The position numbers and the translations under genes are program-made. The notes beneath the pieces were generated by a model. That model saw only the letters and a list, made by a program, of their open reading frames with translations. It was not told the origin of the DNA and did not search any database. A stretch of 64,000 nucleotides of DNA from Populus alba (Eukaryota; Streptophyta; Magnoliopsida; Malpighiales; Salicaceae): contig NC_133299.1 in NCBI RefSeq assembly GCF_005239225.2, positions 1,802,967 to 1,866,966 on the forward strand. The letters run 5' to 3'. Positions 16,247 through 27,701 of the stretch are shown piece after piece. Position 1 is the stretch's first letter, and every line of letters starts with the position of its first letter.

Positions 16247-17912
16247 TATATAGTATCCATAAAGGATGCCAGGCGGTCTTCTAGTCCTCCGAAATGGAAC
16301 GCCAAGTCATCTATTTTGTATCGTGTAGTTTCCTTTGGCAATGAACTGAGAATAAGATAGCGTAATAGTATCTGCTTTCCTATCCTAAAAAGCTAAAACA
16401 GCCTCTGAAGTGCATGGTTCTTAACCCCTTAAGAACGCAGATTTTATAAGTATTTCTCTCAGAGAGAATAAACTTATGAATTTAGGATTCACAATTACGG
16501 TATTTTTCACTTAATAAATATCTGTGTTCTGTATTTGTTGTGTCTTTAGCTTCTATATGCATTGGTTTGAGTTATTATTTTGGTGTGCCATGAACATATT
16601 TTTTCTTGGATCTAGACCTGTTTTATTAGTCTATAAATATATTTGTTAAATCTTTCATATAAACTATCTAGAGCAGATCATTATGGTAGAATCGTACTTG
16701 ACAACTTAGAATATAACAAGCCTAATTATATCTTATGCACAACGAAACCAACACTAAAAATACATTAATCACTCTGATTATCAAAATTCTTGCTAATTGG
16801 ATCAAAATCACAAAACTGACCCGATGAAACAAAATCAGTTTGTTCTATTTTTGTGCATGTTATATATTGTTGCAGAGAGCAAATTGTTGAACACAATAAG
16901 AATTCTTAATTTCCAGAGGGCAAAAAGTTTACCATGTCAAGGTATATATGCATGCAGCTCCTTTATTTCCTTCATATATTCTTGGTCTTCTGTTAAAGTA
17001 TCACTGTCGCAAGCACTCTTGTCTGATACTGGTATCTCCAGCTGAGCGGCACCGGTTTTTTGATAGACATTGTCAATCGAACACCTTCCAGCAACTGCTT
17101 CAATTTTCTGTTTACAACAAAATGCTGTCACATGCAGCAGAATCCGAACACATTCTTTGCGTTGTTCGCAACATCTCTTATTAGAATATGAGTTAGCTTA
17201 TAAGCCAGACTGAAGTCACCACATTTTCATGGTCATCGTCAAAGAATCCAACTTCCCAACAGTAGAATTTCCAAGTTGCTTGAGCAATTCCACATAAACT
17301 TACGCAAGGCATTGTTCACCATGTTGTGGTAAACTCAATCAAGCATCTACTATCACCTGCAGCCATCTAATATCAACTACCACCACCACCACCCTACTAT
17401 TAACCACTACTATCTGCTGCCTCTCAATTTATATATAAATAAGTTGTTGAGCTTATGTTATTAAATGTGGGAAAAAGTAGAGAGAAATACAAGAGAGAAA
17501 AGAGAGGGTGTGTATTAAAATTGTGAGTTTTGTAATTTGTAAACTTGTTTTTGTAATAAAACTGTATGTTTTATCCCCTCTAACCATCACACCATGTCCT
17601 GCTCCAGGCAACCAAAAGCTTCAAAACAGCTGGTTTCTTCGTTCTTTTCGATAATTCACGTCATAATCGCGATGTATATAATCGAACTAGACGACCAAGA
17701 CCTTAACTTATTCAGTACTGTCCACCCATTCAATGATTCATTTGAAACAGAAACAACTCCTTGCTTACCCTTTCCCATGTTGTCCATTAACTCTGCATGG
17801 TACCAGAAAACTGGCAATAGTAATGGAAGCGTTGACGGATAATATTCTGCCGCTACTCTCCGATGGAAATTCGGTCGCCAATATTCCGTTGAGGATCCCA
17901 TTAATAATATTT

Positions 17913-17947
<35 letters not shown>

Positions 17948-19222
17948 GAATAGACGAAGGAATATTTCATTATTAATTTATTTACCGATGAAATGACCGA
18001 AAGATATTGATCAATGCATTTTATTTTTTTGGAACTAATATTTTGTTGGTATTAGCAATTAGCAGTGATAATGCTGACGGATACAAATTTTGGACAGAAC
18101 TTTGTCCGACGACATGTTTCAGTTGATGATCCATCGGTGATTAAAGTTTTCAACGGAAAGGTGTTTTCTCGCCGATAAAATATTATGTTGGGGTTTTTCA
18201 ATTTTCTAGTGGTGGCAATAATCTCTCTTTCTCTTGCTATATTACTTCTACTAACTTACAGCCAACAAAATATAACAAAAAATGAATATTTTCTAATCAA
18301 GATTTTCATTCCAGTTCAAGCTCCACTCTCAAAGTAACAAAACACAGTAAAGCAACTAACAAGGCAAGTGAATAGCAAATCCCCGAAGCAATTGTCAAAA
18401 ACAAACAAAACCCCAGAAAAGTTGACCTAATAAACACTTAATGAACTAACAAAACAAAGCATGCCATTTCTATGTCCTCGAATTGAGCTAAGTCTAGATC
18501 CTTGTTTGAGTTCTTTCCCACCTATAAAATCAAAAACACTTGGTAATGTTCACTGAGAAGAAATCACGTAGCAAAAAAAGATGACCCTTTTGCTTAAAAA
18601 AAAATCATCAAACAATAAAATTTGTTTGCTAACTCTTCAGTGATCTGAGACTTACCAGTGGTTCAGTTGAGCCACATACTTCAAGAGAAGAAGACAAGCA
18701 AGCCATTTCGGTGTTTTAACTGCTTTCTTGCGAGCTGCAAATGATAATAAACAGCTTTGGGTAAAGCCATTAAATTATACATGTGCAGGAAGTGCAATGC
18801 TGTGACTTTGTTACCAGCCTTTTCTGCCATCTGTGTGCTAATTGCCAAGAGTACAGGGAGATTCGTAAAAGGTCTGGAGAATCATAATCATTAATCCCCC
18901 TGATCTTACACCGGCAGTGGTCACAGCTCCACTGCTCCAGACAATGGAGTCAGGTAATACAGAGTAATGCTGCGGCAGTGCTGCTGCTACAACATTCCTA
19001 CCAGGATCACCATGCATCTACCTTGTTTCACCCTAGATCTGGCATTTTGTTCGCCAGATTATGCCGCTTAAGTCAACTTGTGTTGCTTTTAGAAGCATGT
19101 TGTCTTCAGATTGTGTCGCTAGACTGATGGAGTTTTCTTCCATGGTCATTGTCAACCATTCCTTGTTTTCGGCAGTTGAACTTAAGAGTTACGGTAAAAG
19201 AACAGGAAATTTGCTAATTATC
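16247..19222. other. non-coding flank of unit 2
   Basis: Apart from the solo-LTR-like insertion and a 28-base T run at about 17917-17944, this is the second copy of the region after CAD. No gene was recognised. Confidence 0.5.
17325..17591 (+). mobile_element. probable solo LTR (267 bp) in duplication unit 2
   Basis: Begins TGTGGTAAAC and ends CCATCACA, flanked on both sides by CCATGT (17319-17324 and 17592-17597), which unit 1 has only once (CACCATGTCCTGC). Inside are a TATA-like ATATATAAATAAG and a GTAATAAAACTG poly(A)-like signal, in the order expected for an LTR. No internal domain is present. It inserted after the duplication. A 5- or 7-base target duplication is equally possible because of shared edge bases. 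Confidence 0.7.
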
Positions 19223-19615
19223 ACTGTTTTGAAAGGATCGTGTGTTTTTGATAATTAATAAACCCAACTCACCCGGCGAGTTGATTCGCCCGATGAGTCA
19301 TTTCGTGGGGCTAGTTCGAGTTGAGATTTTTGAACAGGAAGCAATGATTGAGGAGCATATCCAGCCTTTTCTACTTTCTCACGCGGCGCCATGACAGCGG
19401 CAGTGCTCGATCTGTTTGTCAGATTATCATCAACCGCATCCACTGACGCAAGTTTCCATAAAAGCACGCCAAACAATCTTATAGGTAAAAGTGCTTTTCA
19501 AAGAAATTATCTTACTCTTTCCTTTCTTCGAAAAGAAGGCATTCTGACATAATTCTTGTTTCCTGATTTGTTAAGCAAAACATTGCATTTAAGGCAGCAA
19601 GTGTAGAGAGCTGTG

Positions 19616-19905
19616 ACCATAGTTTTGAAATTTAACCTGGTTTAGTGGATTGATATAGGATTCGGTTAATTTAAGATTAAAACTGGAACAAGTTAAAAAA
19701 TAATAAAGAAAAAAAAAATTTGGTGTGACCTGGCGGGTTAACCCGGTCAAGACCTGGCTGCAAATCTATTGACTTTTATTTTTTTGTTTTTTTATTAAAA
19801 TAACATCGTTTTGATTTTTTTAAAAAAAATTAACCCGATCAATCCGGTCAAGATCTAGAATCCGGGTCTTGAACCGGGCTGGTTCTTAAAACTATGGTTC
19901 TTGAA
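19616..19905. repeat. dispersed repeat with inverted ends
   Basis: Left edge GACCATAGTTTTGAAA and right edge CTTAAAACTATGGTT are inverted copies. The inside holds GACCTGGCGGGTTAACCCGGTCAAG-type phrases. The same wording appears at 47.1-47.4 kb and, more degenerate, at 7.1-7.8 kb. It looks like a MITE-like or other high-copy element. Confidence 0.6.
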
Positions 19906-20520
19906 ACTATGGTTGCGTATGAATAGTTTTTTTTTTAATTGATAAAGTGGCTAGATGATCATAGCCTTTACTGTCACTGACCATGACTGAAAATGGCCCC
20001 CTATTGACCGCTTCCAGGCCCCCTCATGTCGAAGGCTCCTCCAATGCCTTTGCATGCATGGGAGCAGCTGCGCGAGGCCGGGGCACCACCAACTTGCTCT
20101 TTTTCCCATAATATAATTGAGATCCGATCGATCAATTCTAATTAATAATTAATTTTTTTATTTAAATAATTTATTTTATTAAAAAAACAAAATGATTTAT
20201 TGACTCGTCAATCTACTACTCAACTTTAAACCGTATATAAGTATCAACCCTAGCTATAAATTTGTTATGTTTACATGGTGAGATAAGGTTTCACATGCTA
20301 GGTTAAAAAAGAATTATTACATTAAAAAAACATTAATAATAAATTATGAAAACTTGTAGCATTGTTCTAATAGTTTTCTACATTTAAATTTTTCTAAAAT
20401 CAAGTAATGTTATTAAAAATAAAAAGATACAAAAATAAACATGAATCATTAGATAATAGTGGCTGAACATCCAATTTCCCATTAAGAAAAAAAATTGGGA
20501 AGGGAATTAAGTATTATCCT
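19906..20520. other. intergenic, no gene seen
   Basis: AT-rich stretch before the PQ-loop gene promoter. No supported feature. Confidence 0.4.
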
Positions 20521-20527
20521 CTAAACT

Positions 20528-20536
20528 CTATATAAA
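20528..20536 (+). promoter_or_regulatory. candidate TATA box of the PQ-loop gene
   Basis: CTATATAAA about 1.4 kb upstream of the ATG fits a gene whose first exon is untranslated. TATA-to-exon spacing agrees with a start near 20560. Confidence 0.4.
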
Positions 20537-20559
20537 ATTCAGGGTCAGCAAAGGATTAA

Positions 20560-21921
20560 TAATTTAAATACAAAAAAAAAGAAAAAAAAGATTATTACCC
20601 CAAAGGAAAATAGAAGTAGTAGCCAGGTAAGCACTAAGCAGCCACTCCAACAACATCGGCCATAGAAATCCTAAAAGACCTCTTCTTTTTCTTCTCATAC
20701 GCAAGCATAACACTACACGTCTACCCTCTGCTGCTGCTGCTGCTGCTCCTCCTCCTCCTCCTGCTCCCTTTCGGTTTTCTCGAAACCTCCTCCCTCCCTC
20801 TCCCCTCATTCACCACGCCTCACCCAATCAACAATTCCTGAACCTATTTCTGGTGTTGCATCTGTAGCTGTGACAGGTGACGGTAAGTTTATTAATTTTT
20901 TATTTCATGATTAAATAATATTTTCAGATCTTATATTTTAAAAAATACTAAAAGATAGTCCAGGATTCTGTTTTCTTAGATCATGGAAATTATTTGATAT
21001 TTTATATAATTAAATGCTTTTTTGTTTTTTTGTTCAAGACTGAACAATGCGTGTAGTTTTCCTTGTCTTTGGATGCACCTTACTATTATCAAGATTATAT
21101 TTTTTTATCATAGTGTTGGAAAAATATTTAGTTAATAAAAAAGTATTATGATGTAGCTGAAATTATGTTTTTTTATAATCATCAAATTAAAAATATTACA
21201 CAGTTTTACATTAGTTCAATTTAAGCTTCTGTTAACCTACTTTTTCAAGCCCAGGACAGCTACAACACTTAAACACTGTTTCATAGATAGTTTCAAATTA
21301 ATAATTTTTTAGTATTTTAATATAATAAAATAAAAAATATTTTAAAAAACGATTTCCGCTGCGGTTTTTATCTCTTTGTGTCACGTGATGCTTGTTTTTG
21401 GAATGACATGGGCTCTTTGACATTTTCTTTCATGCATCCTTTTTTTTTTTTTCCATGTTTCTGAGTCCTAATGGCTGTGACATGGTATTGGAACCGAACC
21501 TTCCCTTTCTTTAACAACCCTGAAGAGTCTGTAAAATGTTTCAACCATCTGGGATTTTCTCTCTCTCAATGAATTGATTTCTGTTTTGTTTTGAAAAGTA
21601 TTGATTTTTAGAAAGAATGTTTAATTAAATTAGAATTAGTTAATTATAGAACAATGTGGAGTGGTATTATTCGACAATGGTTAAGTTATGACGGTAGGTA
21701 TAGAGCTCAGGTTTCTATTTTGATTTGTCTCATTATGTTCTTGATTCGAGACAAGCATTTTGATTAGAATATGATTTTGTTTTCTTTTTCATATAAATTA
21801 TTCTTAAGAAAATAGTACAATTTGATCTTCTTTCTATAAATATACCATTCAAATCTGTCAATAAATTGGGTTCTGATATTTCTCTTCATTGCTCTCTCTC
21901 TCTCTCTCTGGTTTCTTGTAG
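20560..21921 (+). other. probable untranslated exon and 5' UTR intron of the PQ-loop gene
   Basis: About 20560-20883 is pyrimidine-rich, with a (CTG)n(CTC)n microsatellite at 20726-20762, and ends GTGACG|GTAAGTTT, a good donor. The acceptor TTCTTGTAG ends at 21921, after a CT repeat, 38 bases before the ATG at 21960. The intron would be 20884-21921. Inferred from splice consensus only. Confidence 0.45.
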
Positions 21922-21959
21922 CTTGAGAGGGACCAATAGTGGAACCTTTCAAAAGCACC

Positions 21960-24900
21960 ATGCCAACGTGCCCCCAGTATTGTTCACAATGGGCTAGAAT
22001 TTACTTGAAGTATTGTCTCTGCAGTATGAAAGATGGGATTTCTTTAACTTTAGGTGTGATAAGTGTTTTGAGTTGGGGAGTTGCTGAGATACCTCAAATC
22101 ATCACAAACTATAAAAAGAAATCCACTGAAGGACTTTCCCTTGCTTTCTTGTTGACATGGATAATAGGGTGAGATATATCTATTCTCTTGCTAGATTCTT
22201 GTTTTTTTTTTTTTACTTTTAGATGATATGTTAATTTGTAATGCTTTGATTTTTAGGGATCTTTTCAATGTTTTTGGCTGTATGTTGGAACCAGCTACTG
22301 TAAGTGGTCTTTTTTTCTTCTTTTTTAATCTCTAGTACTGCTAATTGCTAGTCTTGATTATCCATTTTCCTTTCTGGAATTTCGAATAACCTGTTATTAT
22401 GTCATTTACTCCCATGAAAAGATGATGTTCTGAATGATTGTACATGCAGTTCTTATTTGAATTTCTAGGATTTATTAGTTTGTGAAATCATGAGGTTTAA
22501 GTCTGCACAAAGCTACAATGGTTATATCATAACTGTTCACTTTGAATTCATTGATGGTTTAACTGAAGTTTTGTGCTTGATTTTGCAGCTTCCAACCCAA
22601 TACTACATGGCAGTGGTAAGGATATCTGCTAAAGACCAAAGCTTTCTTAAATGGCCAACTTGCCTTTTGATTTAGTTTCTTGTCCTTGAAGGATTCGTTT
22701 ACATGGCTTTGTTGTTATGCAGTTGTATACAATTACTACCTCAGTTCTGACAGCACAAACTATTTACTACGGTCACATCTATCATCGACTGAAACGTAAC
22801 AGACAATGCATCAAGGTTAGAATCTCTATCTACATGTATTCTCTTCTTAAAATGAAACAGCAATTTTCATCTATTAAGGACGTATTTTATTGAGTGTAAG
22901 ATCAAATTTCTTGGACAGAGTCAAAAGGAAACCAACTGTCATGAAGGTGGGTTTGGGAGGCAGAAAATTGTGTTAACTATTGTGAGAAACTGGCCTCGAG
23001 TGAAAGATTGGATTTTTTGAGTTTGTGCTGCATTTTATTCTATAATTTACGAATGCCAGGTCTAGTTTAATAAAGAAATTCTTTGAAACATAAATTTGGC
23101 TGTCCTATTGGAACGTTTTCTTTAACCATGTGTTCTTCATAAATCAGATGTACATTAAGTTGGTTTTCTTAAATATAAATGGAAATACATGTCAAATAGA
23201 TTTGATGACAGACACGCTGTTTATTGACTCTGCAAGTAGCTTATAAAGCTTTGCACTTGTGTTTCTAATACGCTGTTCAGGTTCTTGTTTAGTATTTGCA
23301 GATGTAATGCACTGCTAAGTGCTAATGCTTTTCACTGTGATCCAGGCCACCGTCTCTAGTCAGACTGAAGAGGATGGAAGAATTAGACAAGGAAGTAGTG
23401 ATGCTGGAGCACAAGTCAACAATGCTGGTAAACAGAGAAATGAAACTGCCTCTCCTGATGGCACAAATGGTTCGAGTTCACCGATTCCTTTTCCAACACT
23501 TTTTCAAAAAAGTTCCCCTGGAAGAGAGCTATACTACATGTAAACTTCTATTCTTGAATCTGTTGCTATGCCTTAGATTTATGAATCAGAACCTCAATAC
23601 AATATGGTTCTGTCTCAAATGTAATTTTCTTTCAGGTCAGCAAGATCTCTTTCAAGCAGCCATACTCCCGCAGTAGGATCCTTTTTAGCACAAAGAATGG
23701 CTTCTCCATCATTTTCGATGAGGAATTCAATTGAAGAGCCATTGCTTGGTGGAGATGCAACCACACAATCTGCACCGGATTTGAACACCAAAACCATGCT
23801 ATGTGTGGTTAGTATATATACCAATCTTGCAGTAATGTTTACTGAAAAACTCTACACAAAATTACTTTCTATGATAATCACGGACTATTCTTTATTTCAG
23901 GTGTCTGTAGTCACACTCTTAGGAACACTTAATCTTCATCAATCAGCAAACAACAGGCTTGCCGGAGCCTTTGAAAATAAACATCAAGGATTTGTGATTC
24001 AAGTAGGACGGAAGATCTTGCAGGTATATTCCAAATTAAATTTTAGCTTCATTTAAGTAATACTGGTGGATTAAATTGTCAATCTTTGTGGAGAAAAGAT
24101 GATTTCATGTCTCTCTGTTACTGGTCTCCCCAATGTAATATCCCCCTTTTCCTGCTCTTTCTTTTGCTGAGCTAGTCATTCAGCTAGATGCTTGTAGTGC
24201 ATCAGAGATGATTCACCAAATGTAGGATGGCTTGAGAGATGGAGGATAGTCTCTTTTGATATCTTCTTATCTTGTTTTTCTAAAAGAAATGTTCTTTATA
24301 GTCTCTTTTATCTTCTTATCTTGTTTTTCGGACTTCAGGCAAGTAGCAGAATGTCACATGAAAATTATAGTGATGGAAGTGGAAGTGGAAGTGGAATTGG
24401 AACGTTCCTTGGTTGGTCGATGGCAGCTATTTACATGGGTGGACGGCTTCCTCAAATTTTCCTAAATGTGAGATGATCTTCCCAACAAAATATACCAGTA
24501 TTATCAGTATTCAGTGTTCTTTTTTTTTACTACCCAATGCCAGAAGCTCATTATCATTTAACAGGAAATAGTAGATAAAATATGTTAGAAATGGTTGAAC
24601 TATGACATCGCTCCCCCACCTTTTTATTTTCCTGGCATGTTTGCACTTTCTGTGGTGTATTTTTGCTTTCTCTAGATCAAATTTTAACGAGTAATAATGC
24701 TTGTCTTCTAAATGTCTACAACTGAATCATATTTCGTGGTTTATCAATTTTGCAGATCAAGAGGGGCAACGTTGAGGTAAAGCATATTGACTTTTGTAAC
24801 ATCAGTGTTCTTCAATAAATACTGATATACTTTCGACAGCATAATCATGCGGTCTATATATCTCTAACATGTTTCTCCAGCCCAAAATGTCAACTTATAT

Positions 24901-25274
24901 TTCCATGCTATTCAGGGGCTGAATCCATTAATGTTCGTCTTCGCTCTGGTTGGGAATATCACATATGTAGCAAGGTGCATATAATTTCCCATCCTGCTAC
25001 CATCTTTGATTTCAGTCTTGTTGATTCAAGTCATCTCTGAACTTTCATGCTGGCAATGTATGGTCTCACCAGTGAATTCTATAATATTTATCTAAATCTC
25101 TGCCTTTTCATTTTTGGGTTTGGCATTTATCACCTTTTCAATAGCATACTAGTCGATAGCGTGGCATGGTCAAAGATCAGAGCAAACCTGCCATGGCTGG
25201 TGGATGCAGGAGGTTGTGTGCTGCTTGACACTTGCGTATCCTTGTTAACTCAGTTGTTTTGTTTCCCTTCTTGA
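21960..25274 (+). CDS. PQ-loop repeat membrane protein (vacuolar amino-acid transporter type)
   Basis: Eleven exons: 21960-22168, 22257-22299, 22589-22615, 22723-22815, 23346-23539, 23636-23807, 23901-24023, 24339-24467, 24756-24776, 24916-24974, 25145-25274. They join in frame to 399 residues. The two signature PQ motifs are AEIPQI (Pro45-Gln46) and GRLPQIFLN (Pro325-Gln326), each in a membrane pair. Hydrophobic segments surround the loops. The middle (exons 5-6) is a Ser-rich hydrophilic linker ending MRNSIEEPLLGG, with an acidic-dileucine-like EEPLL that could act as a vacuole-sorting signal. Relatives (PQLC2, yeast Ypq1-3) export cationic amino acids from lysosome or vacuole; the substrate here is inferred. 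ATG 21960 is used, although a GTG in frame lies 21 bases upstream. The end CFPS is shorter than remembered relatives. An acceptor at 25558 could give another tail. Confidence 0.88.
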
Positions 25275-26104
25275 CTGTCAACCTGGAGAAGACGAGTCCG
25301 ATTGTCTTCTATTTTCTGTCGAACCTTAATGTCTTGACTAGATACTGCTTCAATTCGCCTACTTTCGCCACCGGAGACGCCAGTTACTGGAGAACAAACG
25401 ACTAAACTGTAATTCAGCTTAGATGGTGACGACGCATGTTGACCGATGTATCTTGCTCTCCCCCTCCTGACATGATCTTTCATCATTTCAGTCCATGTTA
25501 TTGATTCATAGCTCGGATAACTGTTACTGTGATGCTAATATTGTTGATCCGTTGCAGCTTTCATTGATCGGTTCAGACACTTCATGGATCCATGGCATCC
25601 GAACATTCATCATGGCTGCCCATCAAACTTGATCAGACATGAGCCTTGCTGCCAATGGCCATATCGTGATGATAGCAACTCTTCATTTGGATTTTGTTGA
25701 ATGAGCCAAGTGATAGCGGTTTTGATAGTTATTTACCATCTGGGCTTCCATGGCAGATGACCGCCAATTCCATTTTTGTACTTCTCCTCCAATCTAGTCC
25801 ATTCCTTTAAATGTATTTATGAGGCGGGACGTCTCAAAAAACACCAAATTTATTACGAGAATTTAAACGTTGCTACGTAGAAAAACTTGTTGGTACAATT
25901 TGAAAATGTTTTTGTGCATGAGATTTTTAAAGGATGATAAATGCATTAGATTTTTAAGCGATGATGAATTATTCTTAGAAATGAAGGCTTAGTTGCAAGC
26001 AAAATGTTTGTGATTTTAATCATCAATTTTACATTGATTATGATATCAGGTGTCACAACATTATAACATCATCATTGATACATTTTAAGCTTGATTAGGA
26101 ATGT

Positions 26105-26310
26105 AATTATAGTTGTTTTTTAGAATATTTTTTATTTAAAAATATATTAAATAATATTTTTTATTTTTTAAAAATTATTTTTGATATTAACTCATTAAAA
26201 TAATTAAAAAACATCAAAAAAAATATTAATCTAAAACAAAAAAAATATAAAAAAATTTAATTTTTTTTAAAAACACTTTTAAAATATAAAACAAATAGAA
26301 TATTTGTCTA
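26105..26310. repeat. AT-rich dispersed repeat (MITE-like)
   Basis: Clear member of the family at 4.85/6.5 kb: TTATAGTTGTTTTTTAGAAT edge, TTTTTGATATTAACTCATTA, AAAACATCAAAAAAAATATT, and an AAACACTTTTAAAATATAAA edge. Confidence 0.55.
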
Positions 26311-26963
26311 AAATTTTCATTTAATTGTTGTGTCAGGTCATGAGTTATTACATCTATTATATATATATTTTTTTAAGATTTCTTGTTATTGTTGACGACT
26401 CAATCCAAATCAATATTAAAATCAATTTAATTTAAAATTTAACTCATTTCAAGTTACAAGTTTTCCATTATAAATTTTTCTACCAAATAGATGTAAGTTG
26501 ACATGTATCTTACGTTATTAGTTAAAATAAAGTAATGTTTATTTTATTTTAAGGTTTCTTGCAAAAATTTTCTAAACAATATTTCAATTATTAGATTATG
26601 GAAATCATTAGCAGGAAGAATATTCAGTAAAATTAACTTTGTTTTCAGTAAAACTTTCTCAATTTTCTGTAACTCTATACTTCTAATATAATCTAATAAT
26701 TGAAATATTGTTTAATTACTTTACCACATTCTATCTACTTTAATCGGATTCTGTTTGATATTTTATTTTTGCAAATTAATCTAAATTATTTTTAACTTTT
26801 GACTCGTAAAAAAGTCATGTAAGATGCTTCGACATTAATAAATTTTAACTTAAATATTTTTCATAAAATTAAGTGAAAATATTGAGTTAACTTCTTTATT
26901 TTTTAAATTTTATCTTACTCAAACTCGAAAATAGTTGAGATTTAGTTATAGCTTAGTTAAAAA

Positions 26964-26965
<2 letters not shown>

Positions 26966-27006
<41 letters not shown>
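26966..27006. repeat. (TA)n microsatellite
   Basis: About 20 TA units without interruption. Confidence 0.95.
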
Positions 27007-27009
<3 letters not shown>

Positions 27010-27635
27010 CATCATATCTATTATACAGGTTGTCGATTTCAAAGGATGGCAAGAGTCAATCTTTTTATTTTTTTTCTTGAGAGTTTTCATAATTTAATCC
27101 TTTGATAGCGTGTTATTTCACATTTGATCTAGGTTTAGGTAAGGGTTAAAATAATAATGTTAATATTTTTTTAATAAAATTATTATTTAAACAGGGTGAC
27201 TAGTTGATTCTTGGCATATTAGGACAAACAAACTACACCAATATTTTTCTATTAATATATATAATAATATATATTTTTTATCAAATACATTCATCAAGTT
27301 TTTAATTATCATTTCAAGTATTTTATTGCATGCAGAAAAAAATAGCGACGCTCGCTCTCTTTATAATATAGTCGTTGAATTTTAACACGGCCGCAGCGAA
27401 GCATAAGCCCCAAATCTGTATTTAAAATCAAATTCCTTGAGGGAACCACGTGTCTTAACTTCATCAGTCCTTGACTTCAAATCAAGGCACTACAATACAA
27501 TTCCTTGATCTACCTGATAAAATCCTAACAGCTAGTCTGCTACCAGACTGTTCTTCACTCTTCAGTAAACTAATCATCGTGTTCATCAGTTTAATCAATC
27601 ACCATTAACCCATAAACAACCTCCTAAACCTCCCC

Positions 27636-27642
27636 TATAAAA
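27636..27642 (+). promoter_or_regulatory. TATA box of the RsgA-like gene
   Basis: CTATAAA within TCCCCTATAAAACCCC, 60-66 bases upstream of the ATG, gives a leader of about 35 bases. Confidence 0.55.
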
Positions 27643-27701
27643 CCCCAACATCCATAACAAGCTCCATTTCCCACCAAAATCACGTGTAACTAACTCCACC
27701 T

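Larger units (their letters stand above)
15775..19222 (+). repeat. tandem duplication unit 2
   Basis: Second copy of 12706-15774. It ends at GGAAATTTGCTAATTAT (about 19206-19222), after which the sequences part. It is ~380 bases longer than unit 1, mostly because of the solo-LTR-like insertion at 17325-17591 and an ~82-base block at 17203-17290. Only about two bases are shared at the junction, which suggests end joining rather than recombination between long repeats. Confidence 0.9.
25275..27630. other. 3' UTR and AT-rich intergenic region
   Basis: The first ~550 bases look like the PQ-loop 3' UTR. The rest is AT-rich, with the two repeats listed below and no supported gene. Confidence 0.5.
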
